Of a stretch of 35,862 bases of DNA, positions 35,826 to 35,862 are shown piece after piece. How positions within the stretch are numbered: position 1 is the stretch's first letter; each line of letters begins with the position of its first letter. The DNA is taken from the NCBI GenBank assembly GCA_019120355.1, contig DWVG01000041.1, positions 1 to 35,862 on the forward strand, written 5' to 3'. A program made the position numbers and the translations under genes. The notes below the pieces were generated by a model. That model searched no databases. It saw nothing but the letters and a program-made list of their open reading frames with translations, and was not told the DNA's origin. This stretch comes from Candidatus Ligilactobacillus faecavium (GTDB lineage: Bacteria; Bacillota; Bacilli; Lactobacillales; Lactobacillaceae).

Positions 35826-35862
35826 AAATTAGTACTTTGTAAGTATATTATATTATCGATAA

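Overview
The window is chromosomal DNA from a low-GC Gram-positive bacterium, almost certainly a member of the Lactobacillaceae. The signs are the galR-galKT-aga-gtfA sugar cluster, strong AAGGAGG-type ribosome binding sites, catabolite (cre) sites, serine/alanine-rich LysM surface proteins and a tRNA-Thr without encoded CCA. The species cannot be fixed from sequence reading alone.

Positions 1-12631 are carbohydrate metabolism. The window opens inside a sucrose phosphorylase gene. A YczE-type membrane protein, a divergent GalR repressor and the galK-galT-aga-gtfA operon follow; the operon ends in a second, complete and nearly identical sucrose phosphorylase. Together aga, gtfA and galKT can take raffinose or melibiose to glucose-1-phosphate, fructose and galactose-1-phosphate. 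A scrap region of gene remnants (8834-9208) separates this from a lactose/cellobiose-type PTS (IIC, then IIB-IIA) and a DUF871/GH170 protein, with two cre sites. A ClC H+/Cl- exchanger follows at 12828-14210.

Positions 14446-23222 hold six same-strand, tightly packed genes. They resemble the cyclic-di-GMP-controlled exopolysaccharide clusters of Bacillus (ydaJKLMN) and Listeria (pss): a membrane-anchored GH8-like hydrolase, a multispan membrane protein with GT-C-like features, a secreted YdaL-like protein, a processive GT2 synthase, a BcsB-like protein, and a membrane protein ending in a GGDEF-like domain that has lost the GGDEF motif and shows no RxxD inhibitory site at the usual place. A structured terminator and an NhaC-type Na+/H+ antiporter follow.

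From 24852 to the end the region is accessory. Two paralogous multispan membrane genes start with TTG and use other codons; the second is split by a run of nine G that looks like a phase-variable switch. Next come a decayed serine recombinase and a secreted Ser/Thr-rich protein. At 30551-30582 a copy of the 3' end of tRNA-Thr marks an attachment site. The segment 30568-35753 carries a tyrosine integrase, an intact serine recombinase, a LysM-bearing paralog of the secreted protein, two paralogous small proteins and TGTGCA-rich repeats, and it ends in the intact tRNA-Thr(GGT). Gene content and repeats on both sides of the internal att site match, so I read this as a tandem pair of related integrative islets at one tRNA gene, with the left one decayed.
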